From positions 8,302,256 through 8,366,255 of the forward strand of contig NZ_CP071793.1 of NCBI RefSeq assembly GCF_017498545.1: 64,000 nt of DNA, in the 5' to 3' direction. Shown here piece after piece: positions 50,765 through 59,266 of the stretch. A program made the translations under genes and the position numbers. Every line of letters begins with the position of its first letter. Position 1 is the stretch's first letter. The DNA is from Sulfidibacter corallicola (lineage in GTDB: Bacteria; Acidobacteriota; Holophagae; Acanthopleuribacterales; Acanthopleuribacteraceae). The notes beneath the pieces are model-generated. The model was not told the DNA's origin and made no database searches. It saw only the letters and a list, made by a program, of their open reading frames with translations.

Positions 50765-52395
50765 GTTCGGAAACACTGGCTGGTTATCTATTCAATCGTC
50801 TGAAACAACACGGGGTGATCCACACGTTCGGCATTCCCGGCGACTTCGCCTTGCCGCTCTACCGCGCCCAACAGGATGCCGGCGTGGACACGGTGGTGTG
50901 CAGCCACGAGCCCAACGCCCTGTTCGCCGCCGACGCCTATGCGCGGCTGCGCGGGTTGGGGGTCGCCGTGGCCACCTATGGACCCGGCGCCTTGAACATG
51001 GTGAATCCGATGGCGATGGCCTACGCCGAACATTCGCCCGTGCTGCTGATCAGCGCGGCGCCAGGGGTCGGTCAGCGTCACATGGCCCAAATCCACCACC
51101 TGGTAAAGACCCACGAGAGCCAGTTGAAGATTCTGCGCGAAGTGACGGCGGCCGCGGCGGTCCTGGACAATCCGAGCACGGCCCGTGACGACATCGATCG
51201 CGTGCTGGGCACCATTTTGTCGGAACATCGTTCCGGCTACCTGGAAATCCCCAGCGACATGACCTTCGCACCGTTGCCGGAACGGCCGGCAACCCCGTCA
51301 CCCGTGGTGCAGGCGGTGACCGGGCCCTCTGCGGCCGGTTTGAACGAGGCGGCCCGGGAAATCGTCGACCTGGTGCGCGCGGCCCGTTCCGCGGTGGTGA
51401 TGGTCGGCGTCGGCTTGCGCCGTAGCCAGGTGGCGCGCGAGGTGATCCGCCTGGTCGAGGCCTGGCAGGTCCCGGTGGTGTCCTCGGTCATGGGAAAAAG
51501 TGTGTTCCCCGAGCGCCATCCCCTGTTCCGCGGGGTGTTCATGGGCGATCTGGGTGATCCCGAGGCGCGTCGCATCGTTGCCGATGCCGATTGTGTCGTG
51601 AAGATCGGCGTCATCGACAGCGATGTGAACAACGGCTTCGGGACGGCCGAAATCCCGCCCGAGTGCTGCATCTCGCTTTGCAAACACGGGGTCTGGGTGC
51701 GGCACCATCACTATCCCGAGCACTACATCGCCGATGTGATGGGGGCCTTGGTGTCCGAGTGTGCCGAGCGGGACGTGGCGCCGATCGCACCAGCGATCCA
51801 GGCCAAGCCGGTCAGGCCCGCCGGGGATGTCGCGACCCTGGCCAGCCTGGGCGAAGAACTGCAGGCGCTGCTGGACGGGGGGACCCAGGTCTTGGCCGAC
51901 GTGGGTGAGTCCTGGTTCCTGGGCCTGGAGCTGAAGGTGGATACCTTCATGGCACCGGGTTTCTACGCCAGCATGGGCTTCGCGGTACCGGGCGCCCTGG
52001 GCGCGGGTCTGGCGGATCCGGACAAGCGGCCGGTGGTACTGACGGGTGACGGTTCCTTTCAGATGACCGGTAACGATTTGGCGGTGATGAAGGCTCGTGG
52101 ACTGCGTCCGGTGATCATCGTGCTCAACAACAGCTACTACGAACTGTTGGAGGTCATCGACGGGCCGCGCGACTACTTCGCCCTACCCAGTTGGGACTAC
52201 GTGGGCATCGCCGAGGCGCAGGGCTGCGCGGGCCAGCGCGTCGAACGGGTGGGCGAGCTGCGGGAAGCGCTGGCACGAGCCTGGGATGCGAGCGAGCCCT
52301 TCCTGATCGAGGTGGTCATCTCGCGCCAGGATCACGCGCCGATGATGGAACGCATCCGCCAGTTCTTCGAGGAAAAAGCCAAAAGCCAGGGTTGA
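50761..52395 (+). CDS. ThDP-dependent 2-oxoacid decarboxylase (pyruvate/indolepyruvate decarboxylase type)
   Basis: A protein of 544 residues in the three-domain ThDP fold. E50 (CSHEPNA) is the cofactor-activating Glu. The adjacent pair H112-H113 (QIHHLVK) is the hallmark of pyruvate, indolepyruvate and phenylpyruvate decarboxylases and is absent from acetolactate synthases. The ThDP-binding motif runs from GDGSFQ to VLNNSYYE. Its ATG overlaps the radical SAM stop (ATGA). The substrate is probably an aryl or branched 2-oxoacid. The cluster's 4-hydroxyphenylpyruvate or 4-hydroxybenzoylformate pool is an obvious candidate, but the sequence does not show this. Confidence 0.87.
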   Translation: MSSETLAGYLFNRLKQHGVIHTFGIPGDFALPLYRAQQDAGVDTVVCSHEPNALFAADAYARLRGLGVAVATYGPGALNMVNPMAMAYAEHSPVLLISAAPGVGQRHMAQIHHLVKTHESQLKILREVTAAAAVLDNPSTARDDIDRVLGTILSEHRSGYLEIPSDMTFAPLPERPATPSPVVQAVTGPSAAGLNEAAREIVDLVRAARSAVVMVGVGLRRSQVAREVIRLVEAWQVPVVSSVMGKSVFPERHPLFRGVFMGDLGDPEARRIVADADCVVKIGVIDSDVNNGFGTAEIPPECCISLCKHGVWVRHHHYPEHYIADVMGALVSECAERDVAPIAPAIQAKPVRPAGDVATLASLGEELQALLDGGTQVLADVGESWFLGLELKVDTFMAPGFYASMGFAVPGALGAGLADPDKRPVVLTGDGSFQMTGNDLAVMKARGLRPVIIVLNNSYYELLEVIDGPRDYFALPSWDYVGIAEAQGCAGQRVERVGELREALARAWDASEPFLIEVVISRQDHAPMMERIRQFFEEKAKSQG

Positions 52396-52971
52396 ATCGC
52401 ATCCTTGCACGGTTTTGGGCCAAAAACCCACCGGCAATTTGCACCATCGCACCAACTCGGATCGCGCCCAAAGCTCACTGTCCGTTGGAGTTACCGGCAT
52501 TGAGGCCAGTCTCGATGGTTGCCCGTAACAGGGGCTTCCAGCGAACTGGCCTTTCCATTCTTTTTTACGCTTATCTTCCGGTAAATTAATGACTATAGGC
52601 TCTCGTGTTATTCGCAGCTTGGCACGAAAACACAACAGTGTATTCATTATTATTTGTTTTGTTTTAACCGAAAAAACTGGCGTTCATGAATTCCCCTTTA
52701 CAGAAAGTCGCCACTCCGTTAAGCTTTGAGCCAATAAGACTTCAACAAATTGAAATGGTCAATTCCAAGAGAAGAGATTCTTGGTGGCGTGATGGAACTC
52801 GCTGTTGGATTGCGACAAATCGCAGAAAGGCTCGCACCGTTCGCTCCAGAGCAGGCGAGTGTACTCGATCTTGTTTTACTTCAGCACCTTGCACAAAACA
52901 TCATACTTGTTCGAATTACCTTTTCTTGGTAGTGAGGCTGCTGGTATGTACTTCATGCTTGGAGCGTAACT
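52396..52971 (+). other. AT-rich intergenic region before the RiPP operon
   Basis: About 575 bases, markedly AT-richer than anything to the left. A small palindrome TTTTGGGCCAAAA lies at 52413-52425 just after the decarboxylase. Apart from a 60-codon open frame (52750-52932) I see no supported gene. The promoter of the RiPP operon is presumably here, but I cannot place its boxes with confidence. Confidence 0.6.
52750..52932 (+). CDS. Possible small ORF or gene remnant (60 aa)
   Basis: TTG-initiated open frame whose product is amphipathic and protein-like (GLRQIAERLAPFAPEQ, LDLVLLQHLAQNIILV). No ribosome site is clear and an in-frame stop lies 12 bases upstream. It could be a real small protein, the tail of a decayed gene, or chance. 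Confidence 0.22.
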   Translation: MKWSIPREEILGGVMELAVGLRQIAERLAPFAPEQASVLDLVLLQHLAQNIILVRITFSW

Positions 52972-55089
52972 GTGGTTGTGCGTACGTTCTGGTTGCTGGC
53001 TTGTCTCGGTGGATGGGTCCTTGGCCAAAGTTCCGATTTGGAAAAGTTGCCCGCTTCCGTTGAAGAAATGATTGTGACCGCACAGAGGAAAGAGGAAAGC
53101 GCACAGAAAGCGGCTGTTTCCGTGAAAGTCATAACAGGCGCAGCTTTGGAGTCTTCGGGAACCGGCGACACTCGAGAATTACAGAACCTCGTTCCCAGCT
53201 TGGTGTTCAGCAGTAACAGCGCGTTCGGGCAGCCCTACCTGAGGGGGGTAGGCAATGACATTCTCGCCATCGGCGCCGATCCCACCCTGGCCGTCTACGT
53301 GGACGACGTGTATCACACCCGACCGGTCGCCTCGATTCAGGACCTGTTTGATGTAGCGCGTGTCGAAGTCCTGAAAGGACCCCAAGGCACCTTGTACGGT
53401 CGCAATGCCACGGCGGGCGCGTTGAAGATCGTCAACCGGCAGCCGGAGGCAGCGCGACACTTCGAGGTAGGTGTCGATTACGGGAATTTCGAGACCACGA
53501 GAATGCGTGCCCTGGCCAATTTCCCGCTCGTCAGGGATCGGGTCCTGGCCCGTCTCGTTCTACAGAAATGGCAACACGATGGGTTCACCGAAAATCTCGT
53601 TGGCGAGGACCTCGATGACAAGGACACCTGGGCGGGCCGATTGACGCTGCGGTTTCTGGCAGGTGCCCATTGGGACCTGACCTTGGCCGTCGATCACAGA
53701 AATGAAGACGACAGCCGCCTCTTGGGTGCCAAGGTGGACAGTAGGGCATTTTCGCCGGCGGTGGCCCTTGGCGCGGTCATTCCCGAAGATGGACGTCACG
53801 TCAAATTCGATCAGCTCATGAACAATGATCTGGCCCAATACGGACAATCTCTGCGCATCGAAAGGCGCCTGGAGCATTTGGAGATCACCTCACTTACCGG
53901 GTTTCGGGTCTCCGACTACGACAACCATCTCGATATCGATGCCACGGATATCGACTTTTCCAGAAATCGTGCCTTCGAACGGTCGGAAGCCTTTACCCAG
54001 GAGTTCCAAGTCAGCGGTGAAGGCCGCCGGTTCTCATGGCTTGCCGGTCTGTTCTCGCTCAAAGAGGACGCCTCCCAAAATTTCAATTTCCTCATCACGC
54101 AGCCGGCGGAAACGACACTTTCTCCCGCGGCCGACAGTGAAGTACAGGCACACGCCCTGTTCGGCAGCGTCACGGGTTCGTTTGGCGAACACTGGAAGGG
54201 GACCCTCGGCGCCCGTTATTCCCATGAAGAAAAAGAAATGGTGATCAACCACGTGATTGATGGCGGATCGATTGGCACATCGCGAGTCGAGGATGATTGG
54301 GATGCGATCATGCCCCGCCTTTCTCTCGAGTACCATTTTGCGGAGACCATGTATTATTTCAATATCGCGCGTGGCTTCAAGAGCGGAGGCTTCGATGCCA
54401 ATGCCTTCTTTCCGCCCGTCGCGACTTTCGAGCCGGAAACCTTGTGGAGCTATGAGGTCGGCCTCAAGACCTCGCTTGCCGAGGGACGGATTACGCTCAG
54501 TGGCGCCGGCTTTTTTTATGATTACCGCGATCTTCAAGTCAACCAGTTCGAAGGTGCCGCCAATCTCGCCACGATCCGCAACGCTGCCGCCGCCGAAGTC
54601 AAGGGTCTCGAGTGGGAGGTACGGGCGCGGCTACAGGACTCGCTTTCGGTCCAGGTGGATGTCGCTTTCCTGGATGCGACCTATCAGGATTATGTCACCC
54701 AGGATCCCGACGGCACCGATCCCGTAACCCCGATCAATCTCGCGGGGAATTCTCTGCCGCGAGCACCGGAATTCTCGTCGGTAACCTCGCTGCTTTATCG
54801 GGATCCAAACAGGGGCGGAGTGGGTTTCAGGCTGGATCACCGCTACCAATCACGCATCTACTTCAATCAATTCGAAGCGGATTTTGTCGAACAGGAGGCC
54901 TTCCACCTATGGAGCGCCCAAATCTCCTATGAACCACGCAACGCCAAATGGAGATTGAGCCTTACTGGTCAAAACCTTAGTGATGAACTGTACCGTGAAT
55001 CTGTCGTCAGGAGTACCGGCCTGATTGGAACGTTGCAGTTCTTTGGGCCGCCCCGAACCTACTATGGAGGGGTAACCTATCGGTGGTAA
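52972..55089 (+). CDS. TonB-dependent outer-membrane receptor of the RiPP operon
   Basis: A receptor of 705 residues starting at GTG with GGAG 8 bases upstream. A short signal peptide (MVVRTFWLLACLGGWVLG) is followed by a TonB-box region EEMIVTAQRKEE. The plug comes next (LRGVGNDILAIGADPT, VEVLKGPQGTLYGRNATAG), then the barrel, ending in the aromatic terminus GGVTYRW. The best match in style is the iron-complex or oligosaccharide outer-membrane receptor family. The RiPP precursor starts 33 bases after its stop, so receptor and peptide are probably one transcript. A receptor co-transcribed with a peptide suggests re-import of a peptide metallophore or recognition of a partner; the ligand is unknown. 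Confidence 0.9.
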   Translation: MVVRTFWLLACLGGWVLGQSSDLEKLPASVEEMIVTAQRKEESAQKAAVSVKVITGAALESSGTGDTRELQNLVPSLVFSSNSAFGQPYLRGVGNDILAIGADPTLAVYVDDVYHTRPVASIQDLFDVARVEVLKGPQGTLYGRNATAGALKIVNRQPEAARHFEVGVDYGNFETTRMRALANFPLVRDRVLARLVLQKWQHDGFTENLVGEDLDDKDTWAGRLTLRFLAGAHWDLTLAVDHRNEDDSRLLGAKVDSRAFSPAVALGAVIPEDGRHVKFDQLMNNDLAQYGQSLRIERRLEHLEITSLTGFRVSDYDNHLDIDATDIDFSRNRAFERSEAFTQEFQVSGEGRRFSWLAGLFSLKEDASQNFNFLITQPAETTLSPAADSEVQAHALFGSVTGSFGEHWKGTLGARYSHEEKEMVINHVIDGGSIGTSRVEDDWDAIMPRLSLEYHFAETMYYFNIARGFKSGGFDANAFFPPVATFEPETLWSYEVGLKTSLAEGRITLSGAGFFYDYRDLQVNQFEGAANLATIRNAAAAEVKGLEWEVRARLQDSLSVQVDVAFLDATYQDYVTQDPDGTDPVTPINLAGNSLPRAPEFSSVTSLLYRDPNRGGVGFRLDHRYQSRIYFNQFEADFVEQEAFHLWSAQISYEPRNAKWRLSLTGQNLSDELYRESVVRSTGLIGTLQFFGPPRTYYGGVTYRW

Positions 55090-55122
55090 TCTCCGGTGCT
55101 CTCGTGAAAGGATATGCGGCAC

Positions 55123-55383
55123 ATGGCGAACAAGCAGAAATACCTAACTCCAGTACAGTTGGGACGTTTTATCGCAGAGGCGTGGCTCGACCCACAATTG
55201 GCATCCGACTACGAAAAGGACCCGACGAACACGCTCAAGAATTGGGCATTAAACACCTTGAATGTCGACCTCGAGCGAGCCTCGAAACTTGTTGATCGCC
55301 CTAACGATTTGAAAAACAATGATCTACAAGATATAGCCAATGGGACCACACCCTATCACGTGTATCCAAATCGCTTTTGCTGA
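55123..55383 (+). CDS. Probable RiPP precursor peptide, NHLP-like leader, C-terminal core
   Basis: A peptide of 86 residues. I prefer ATG 55123 (MANKQKYLTP) to 55114 because AAAGG lies only 2 bases from the first ATG and 11 from the second. The leader stretch FIAEAWLDPQLASDYEKDP resembles nitrile-hydratase-like leader peptides (AxAWxDPxFxxxLxxDP). The C-terminal part IANGTTPYHVYPNRFC is the likely core, with two Thr and one terminal Cys. It sits between a TonB receptor and a fused YcaO cyclodehydratase, the expected place for an azoline-type precursor. No Gly-Gly or other clear cleavage site is seen. The class is inference from leader and context. Confidence 0.72.
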   Translation: MANKQKYLTPVQLGRFIAEAWLDPQLASDYEKDPTNTLKNWALNTLNVDLERASKLVDRPNDLKNNDLQDIANGTTPYHVYPNRFC

Positions 55384-55396
55384 CCCATAACGATCG

Positions 55397-55738
55397 GTGC
55401 CCTATCGAGTTTGGCACAGGCCCTCTCGGATGGAAGGCGAGCGAAATCCCTGGGTTTCGTTCGCCGTATTCCCGGCGGATGCGATGCGAACGAAGGCGAT
55501 CGGGTCGACCCCGTCGCTGGCCGCTCTTTCGCAAGGTTTCGGCGCAATCCATCATGGGAGAAATCTCGGCTCCAGAGGAAGCGTACCTGAATCGCTTGGC
55601 GCCACCCATAGTTCGCGGTTTTGTGAGAATGATCCGGTGCAACCCATCGTCGGAGTCGGGGTGGCTTTGCGCGTCGCCTCGGCAGCTTGCAACCCGTCGT
55701 TCGATTTTCGGGCATACGTTTTGGAGACCGGCTCATGA
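55397..55738 (+). CDS. Possible small ORF overlapping the YcaO start (113 aa or less)
   Basis: An open frame starts at GTG 55397 just after a stop and ends in a TGA that overlaps the YcaO ATG as ATGA, the signature of translational coupling. The C-terminal half (PIVGVGVALRVASAACNPSF) reads like a folded protein. There is no good ribosome site and no family I recognise. Otherwise the 350 bases between precursor and YcaO are non-coding. Confidence 0.3.
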   Translation: MPYRVWHRPSRMEGERNPWVSFAVFPADAMRTKAIGSTPSLAALSQGFGAIHHGRNLGSRGSVPESLGATHSSRFCENDPVQPIVGVGVALRVASAACNPSFDFRAYVLETGS

Positions 55739-57972
55739 GATACCCACGACTCAAACCCAAGTACCGCTATGCCGTTTGCTCCGGCAAAGGCGTGTTTTTA
55801 TGCGATGAAGATCGGGCCCATTTGATATCGGGCTCACTATACGAAGACCTGATTCCTCTTTTGGATGGACGAATGGATGATGAATCGCTGGTCGGTGCCC
55901 TGGCCGCCGACTACTCTTCCGCCCAGGTTTTCTATGGAATCGGCCTTCTCCACAAGCAGGGTTTTTTAGATGAACGGTCCTGCACGGAAGACCTCGAAGC
56001 GCAGGCCTTTTGGCAGGAATTGGGTGAAGGCGTCCATCCGAATCGAAAAGGGCTCGACCGTTTCACGATCGGTGTCGAGGACCTCGTGACGCAGGACGGC
56101 GGTACTGCCGGGACCTTCACAGATCTCGGGCTGGAGATCGGCGGCGAGCCCGCGTTGGTGGTCGTTCGCACCTCCAATTACCTCGATCCTCGTTTGGAAG
56201 ATTACAATCAAAAATTTCTCGAATCGAATCAGCCCTGGATGGTACTCAACACGGAGGGGACAAGGCCCTGGATCGGTCCGATTCTGGTGCAGGGCAAAAC
56301 GTCTTGCTGGACTTGTTTGACCCATCGCTTGAGCAGAAACCGGCCGATCGAGAAGTATTTGCACGACCTGGGCCCCGCGGAGGTGGACCTTTCGACGCCC
56401 CGTGCGGCCCTGCCCAGTACGCGCGCCGCCGCCATGGCCCTGGCTGCCACCGAAATCGGGAAATGGGCTGCGGGACTGCCCTCCTTGGAAAACAAGATCG
56501 CGGTACTGGACACCCGCGTCTTCGACATCCAGCATCACCAGATCACCAAACGGCTGCAGTGCCCCGCTTGCGGCCGGCCGGAAGGTTATCCTATCGGAAC
56601 CGGCGACAAGCCACGGTTGTCCGGTCAGGCCATCGGTGACATCACCTTGGCGGGTTATCGGCGCGAGCCTCCGCAGCGAACCTATGCCCGGTTGGCACAC
56701 CTGGTTTCGCCCATTACAGGTATTGTTCGGCAAATCATCGAGGCCAACGATGCCGAGACCCGCCACCATGCACCCGTCTTTGTCAGTCGTCATCAAATGG
56801 GGCGGACCTACCAGAGCTTCGATGCCCTGATGCGGGAATTGGCCGGTCGATCGGAGGGTAAGGGTATTGATCGCGATCAGGCCAGGACCAGCGCTCTTTG
56901 TGAATCGATCGAGCGCTACGCCGGCAGTTTTCAAGGGGACGAGACGCGATTGAGGGGCCGCTTCGAAGACATGAAGCCCGATGCCATCCATCCCAATCGG
57001 GTCCAGTTATTCAGCGCTCGCCAATACGCCGAACGCGATCGGTGGAATCAGCGCGAAATCGAAGCCTGTCATATTCCCCAGCCCTTCGACACAAAGGCCG
57101 ACATCGAATGGAGCCCGCTCCATTCGATGGTGTCCGGAAAGACCCGCTACTTGCCGACAGCCCTCTGTTATCAAGGATATGCGGGTCTCTCGGGCTCGGA
57201 ATTCGGGACCGCAAATTTCAATGGCTGCGCGGCCGGTAGTTGTATGGATGAAGCGATCATCCAAGGGTTTTTGGAACTTGTGGAACGCGATCAGGTGGCC
57301 ATTTGGTGGTACAACCGTCTCGCCTGCCCAAGTGTGGACCTCGCCACCTTTACAGAGCCCTTCTTCGCGCAAATTCAGGCTTTCTACCGTTCGCTCGGTC
57401 GAAATCTCCACCTGCTCTTCATCTCGACGGATTTGGGAATTCCCACCTTTGCGGCCATTTCCTACTTGGACAAGGGACCCCAGCGCGAAATGCTGCTCGG
57501 GTTTGGCGCCCATTTCGATGCGAACATCGCCATGGCCAGGGCGTTGACCGAAGTAAATCAAAAATTATCTCTCGTTCGTAACGGTGCGCTCGAGCACCTC
57601 GAAGCCGACCCGAGGCATGAAGCGGAATTGACGCGGCGATGGTATCGAGACGAAAATCTGGAAACTCAGCCCTTCCTTCGCCCGGCCGGCCTGGTTTCAC
57701 GCGACGATCTACCCCGTCGAGAGTTCACGCATTTCGGGCAAGCCATCGACGCCTGCATCGCCCTTTCCGCGCGACGTGGTCTGGATCTCCTGGTACTCGA
57801 CCAGACCAGACCGGATATCGACCTTGCCGTTGTCCGTGTGGTGGTCCCCGGATTGCGACATTTCTGGCCCAGATTCGCTGCGGGGCGATTGTTCGACGCC
57901 CCGGTCGAGGCGGAGCTGTTCAGTAAACCGATCGAGGAGGAGTTGTTCCATGACTACTTTCCCATCTTTTGA
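55735..57972 (+). CDS. Fused RRE/E1-like - YcaO cyclodehydratase (azoline-forming RiPP enzyme)
   Basis: A protein of 745 residues from ATG 55735, with GGAG 8 bases upstream. Residues 1-80 look like the winged-helix leader-binding element (LLDGRMDDESLVGAL). Residues 110-300 are E1/ThiF-like and carry a Zn site of two CX2C pairs, C191/C194 (CWTCLTHRLSRNR) and C276/C279 (CPAC). The YcaO domain (about 320-745) has the ATP-binding residues of GKGIDRDQARTSALCESIER and MDEAIIQGFLELVERDQ. This is the PatD/LynD-type fusion that uses ATP to cyclise Cys, Ser or Thr to azolines. The C-terminus ends HDYFPIF, without the usual proline-rich PxPxP tail. The target is presumably the peptide at 55123. The next gene starts inside its last codons. 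Confidence 0.92.
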   Translation: MRYPRLKPKYRYAVCSGKGVFLCDEDRAHLISGSLYEDLIPLLDGRMDDESLVGALAADYSSAQVFYGIGLLHKQGFLDERSCTEDLEAQAFWQELGEGVHPNRKGLDRFTIGVEDLVTQDGGTAGTFTDLGLEIGGEPALVVVRTSNYLDPRLEDYNQKFLESNQPWMVLNTEGTRPWIGPILVQGKTSCWTCLTHRLSRNRPIEKYLHDLGPAEVDLSTPRAALPSTRAAAMALAATEIGKWAAGLPSLENKIAVLDTRVFDIQHHQITKRLQCPACGRPEGYPIGTGDKPRLSGQAIGDITLAGYRREPPQRTYARLAHLVSPITGIVRQIIEANDAETRHHAPVFVSRHQMGRTYQSFDALMRELAGRSEGKGIDRDQARTSALCESIERYAGSFQGDETRLRGRFEDMKPDAIHPNRVQLFSARQYAERDRWNQREIEACHIPQPFDTKADIEWSPLHSMVSGKTRYLPTALCYQGYAGLSGSEFGTANFNGCAAGSCMDEAIIQGFLELVERDQVAIWWYNRLACPSVDLATFTEPFFAQIQAFYRSLGRNLHLLFISTDLGIPTFAAISYLDKGPQREMLLGFGAHFDANIAMARALTEVNQKLSLVRNGALEHLEADPRHEAELTRRWYRDENLETQPFLRPAGLVSRDDLPRREFTHFGQAIDACIALSARRGLDLLVLDQTRPDIDLAVVRVVVPGLRHFWPRFAAGRLFDAPVEAELFSKPIEEELFHDYFPIF

Positions 57973-58660
57973 ATTTGAAGGTCCTTGCAACCCTGAATTG
58001 AGTGCCGGTCAATTGACCCGGTTTTGGGAAATGGGTTACGGCAGCCATCCCTTGCTGCTCGAGGGAGGGGAATTGGAGGGTTTGAGAACGAAATTCGAGG
58101 ACATCCTCGTCGATGCATTCGGACTCGACAGCCAGACCCTCGCCACGACCCTGACGATCGAGAAGTACGTGCTGGAAATGACCCTTTCGGCCAGTCACTC
58201 CGACTATTTGAGCGACTCCCAGATCTATGGAAAGATCGTCGGCATCGGGGCCCAATTGTTCGGGCTCGAACCCGAAGACGTCGTTGCCGGATGGCGTATC
58301 TTCTTGAAGAAGCCCGGTTTCAAGGAAACCCCGTTTCATCAGGATGCCCTTTTCAGGCCACCGCCCTACGATTCGATTTCGTTTTGGATTCCCCTCGATG
58401 GGGCGAGCGAACGAAACGGATGCCTCTACTACATCGATCGCAGCCACGAGCGCGGTCTGTTGCCGCATCGGGAAATCGACGGTCAGCAAACGATCGAAGC
58501 CATCGGCTTCGAAGAGGCCCGAGCCTGTCCGCTGCCTCCCGGCGCGGTTTCCTTCCACCACTGTATGACGATCCATGGCGCCGCACCAAACCGAGATACG
58601 AAAAGTCGCCGATGCTTCGGCATCGTTTGCTCACCGGGTCGATCGACCGGCACGGTATGA
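57950..58660 (+). CDS. PhyH-type Fe(II)/2-oxoglutarate dioxygenase
   Basis: A protein of 236 residues. The start at 57950 overlaps the YcaO end by 23 bases and has AGGAG 8 bases upstream, so it is translationally coupled. The HxD...H iron triad is H130/D132 (TPFHQDALF) and H209 (CMTIHGAAPN); R220 or R221 would bind 2-oxoglutarate. Relatives hydroxylate or otherwise oxidise small molecules and peptide side chains. As the last gene of the RiPP operon it probably hydroxylates the modified peptide, but which residue is unknown. A terminator-like hairpin begins at its stop codon. Confidence 0.88.
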   Translation: MTTFPSFEFEGPCNPELSAGQLTRFWEMGYGSHPLLLEGGELEGLRTKFEDILVDAFGLDSQTLATTLTIEKYVLEMTLSASHSDYLSDSQIYGKIVGIGAQLFGLEPEDVVAGWRIFLKKPGFKETPFHQDALFRPPPYDSISFWIPLDGASERNGCLYYIDRSHERGLLPHREIDGQQTIEAIGFEEARACPLPPGAVSFHHCMTIHGAAPNRDTKSRRCFGIVCSPGRSTGTV

Positions 58661-58693
58661 AGCAGGCCCTCGCGGATGTCGGTGGGCCTGCTT
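58660..58693 (+). terminator. Terminator-like hairpin ending the RiPP operon
   Basis: AAGCAGGCCC (58660-58669) pairs perfectly with GGGCCTGCTT (58684-58693) across a 14-base loop. It begins at the last base of the dioxygenase stop codon. The run of T after it is short (TTT), so it may be an imperfect intrinsic terminator. Confidence 0.6.
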
Positions 58694-59266
58694 TCCCGAT
58701 GCCGCTGCGCAGGAGCGATCGCTCCCTGCGGGGTCGGCGTCGATCCGATCGATGGAATCCGCAGGACGAATCGGTCATGTCAGCCTGTTTCCGCCTTTCC
58801 TTTGTGGAGGTTACCTGGGGATTGGCTGTTCCTGTCAAAGCCGCTCTGCCGGGTCCACCATCCGGAGCCGGCCTCGAGGATCCCTTCGAAATGGCGCGCG
58901 GCGACGATGGAAATGCACCCGGCAGGAAGGATTTGCTGAACATGAGGGCCCATTTGGCCGATGATTGATTCTGAGCCATGATGACACTCTTACCCTCCCG
59001 GACTTCAATGTCCCATGGACGGTATCAATCTGCAGCGGGAGTCTTGACAAAGGCATAGACGCTAGAGCTGACAATAGGTCTCCATTCATCTACACTTAAT
59101 TGCTAAGAGGATTGATTTTAATGCCTTTATGCGAAAAATGCTCCGCCGGGAAGAAACCAGGGAACACGAGATCGAGACTGCCGTCCCAAAGGGCCGCAGT
59201 ACCTGTGATCCCAAAATCAAAGGGTTTGGGAGGTTGGTCGCCAGCTCTCCACGGAAGGAACCGACG
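58694..59266 (+). other. Intergenic region between the RiPP operon and the kinase gene
   Basis: About 570 bases without a supported gene. A 63-codon open frame starting at 58779 ends near 58968 but has no ribosome site and no recognisable product. TTGACA at 59044-59049 could be a -35 element for the kinase gene, but no convincing -10 box follows at standard spacing. Confidence 0.5.

Noticed and set aside
52411..52428. GGTTTTGGGCCAAAAACC as a terminator after the decarboxylase
   Set aside because: The stem is short and AT-rich and no T run follows.
52499..52516. ATTGAGGCCAGTCTCGAT, resembling the 19-bp dyads
   Set aside because: One base shorter, poor symmetry, and about 450 bases from the next start codon; probably chance.
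58024..58968. 314-codon open frame overlapping the dioxygenase
   Set aside because: It lies in another frame of the PhyH gene, with low-complexity Arg/Pro-rich product; only its last 63 codons lie outside and have no ribosome site.
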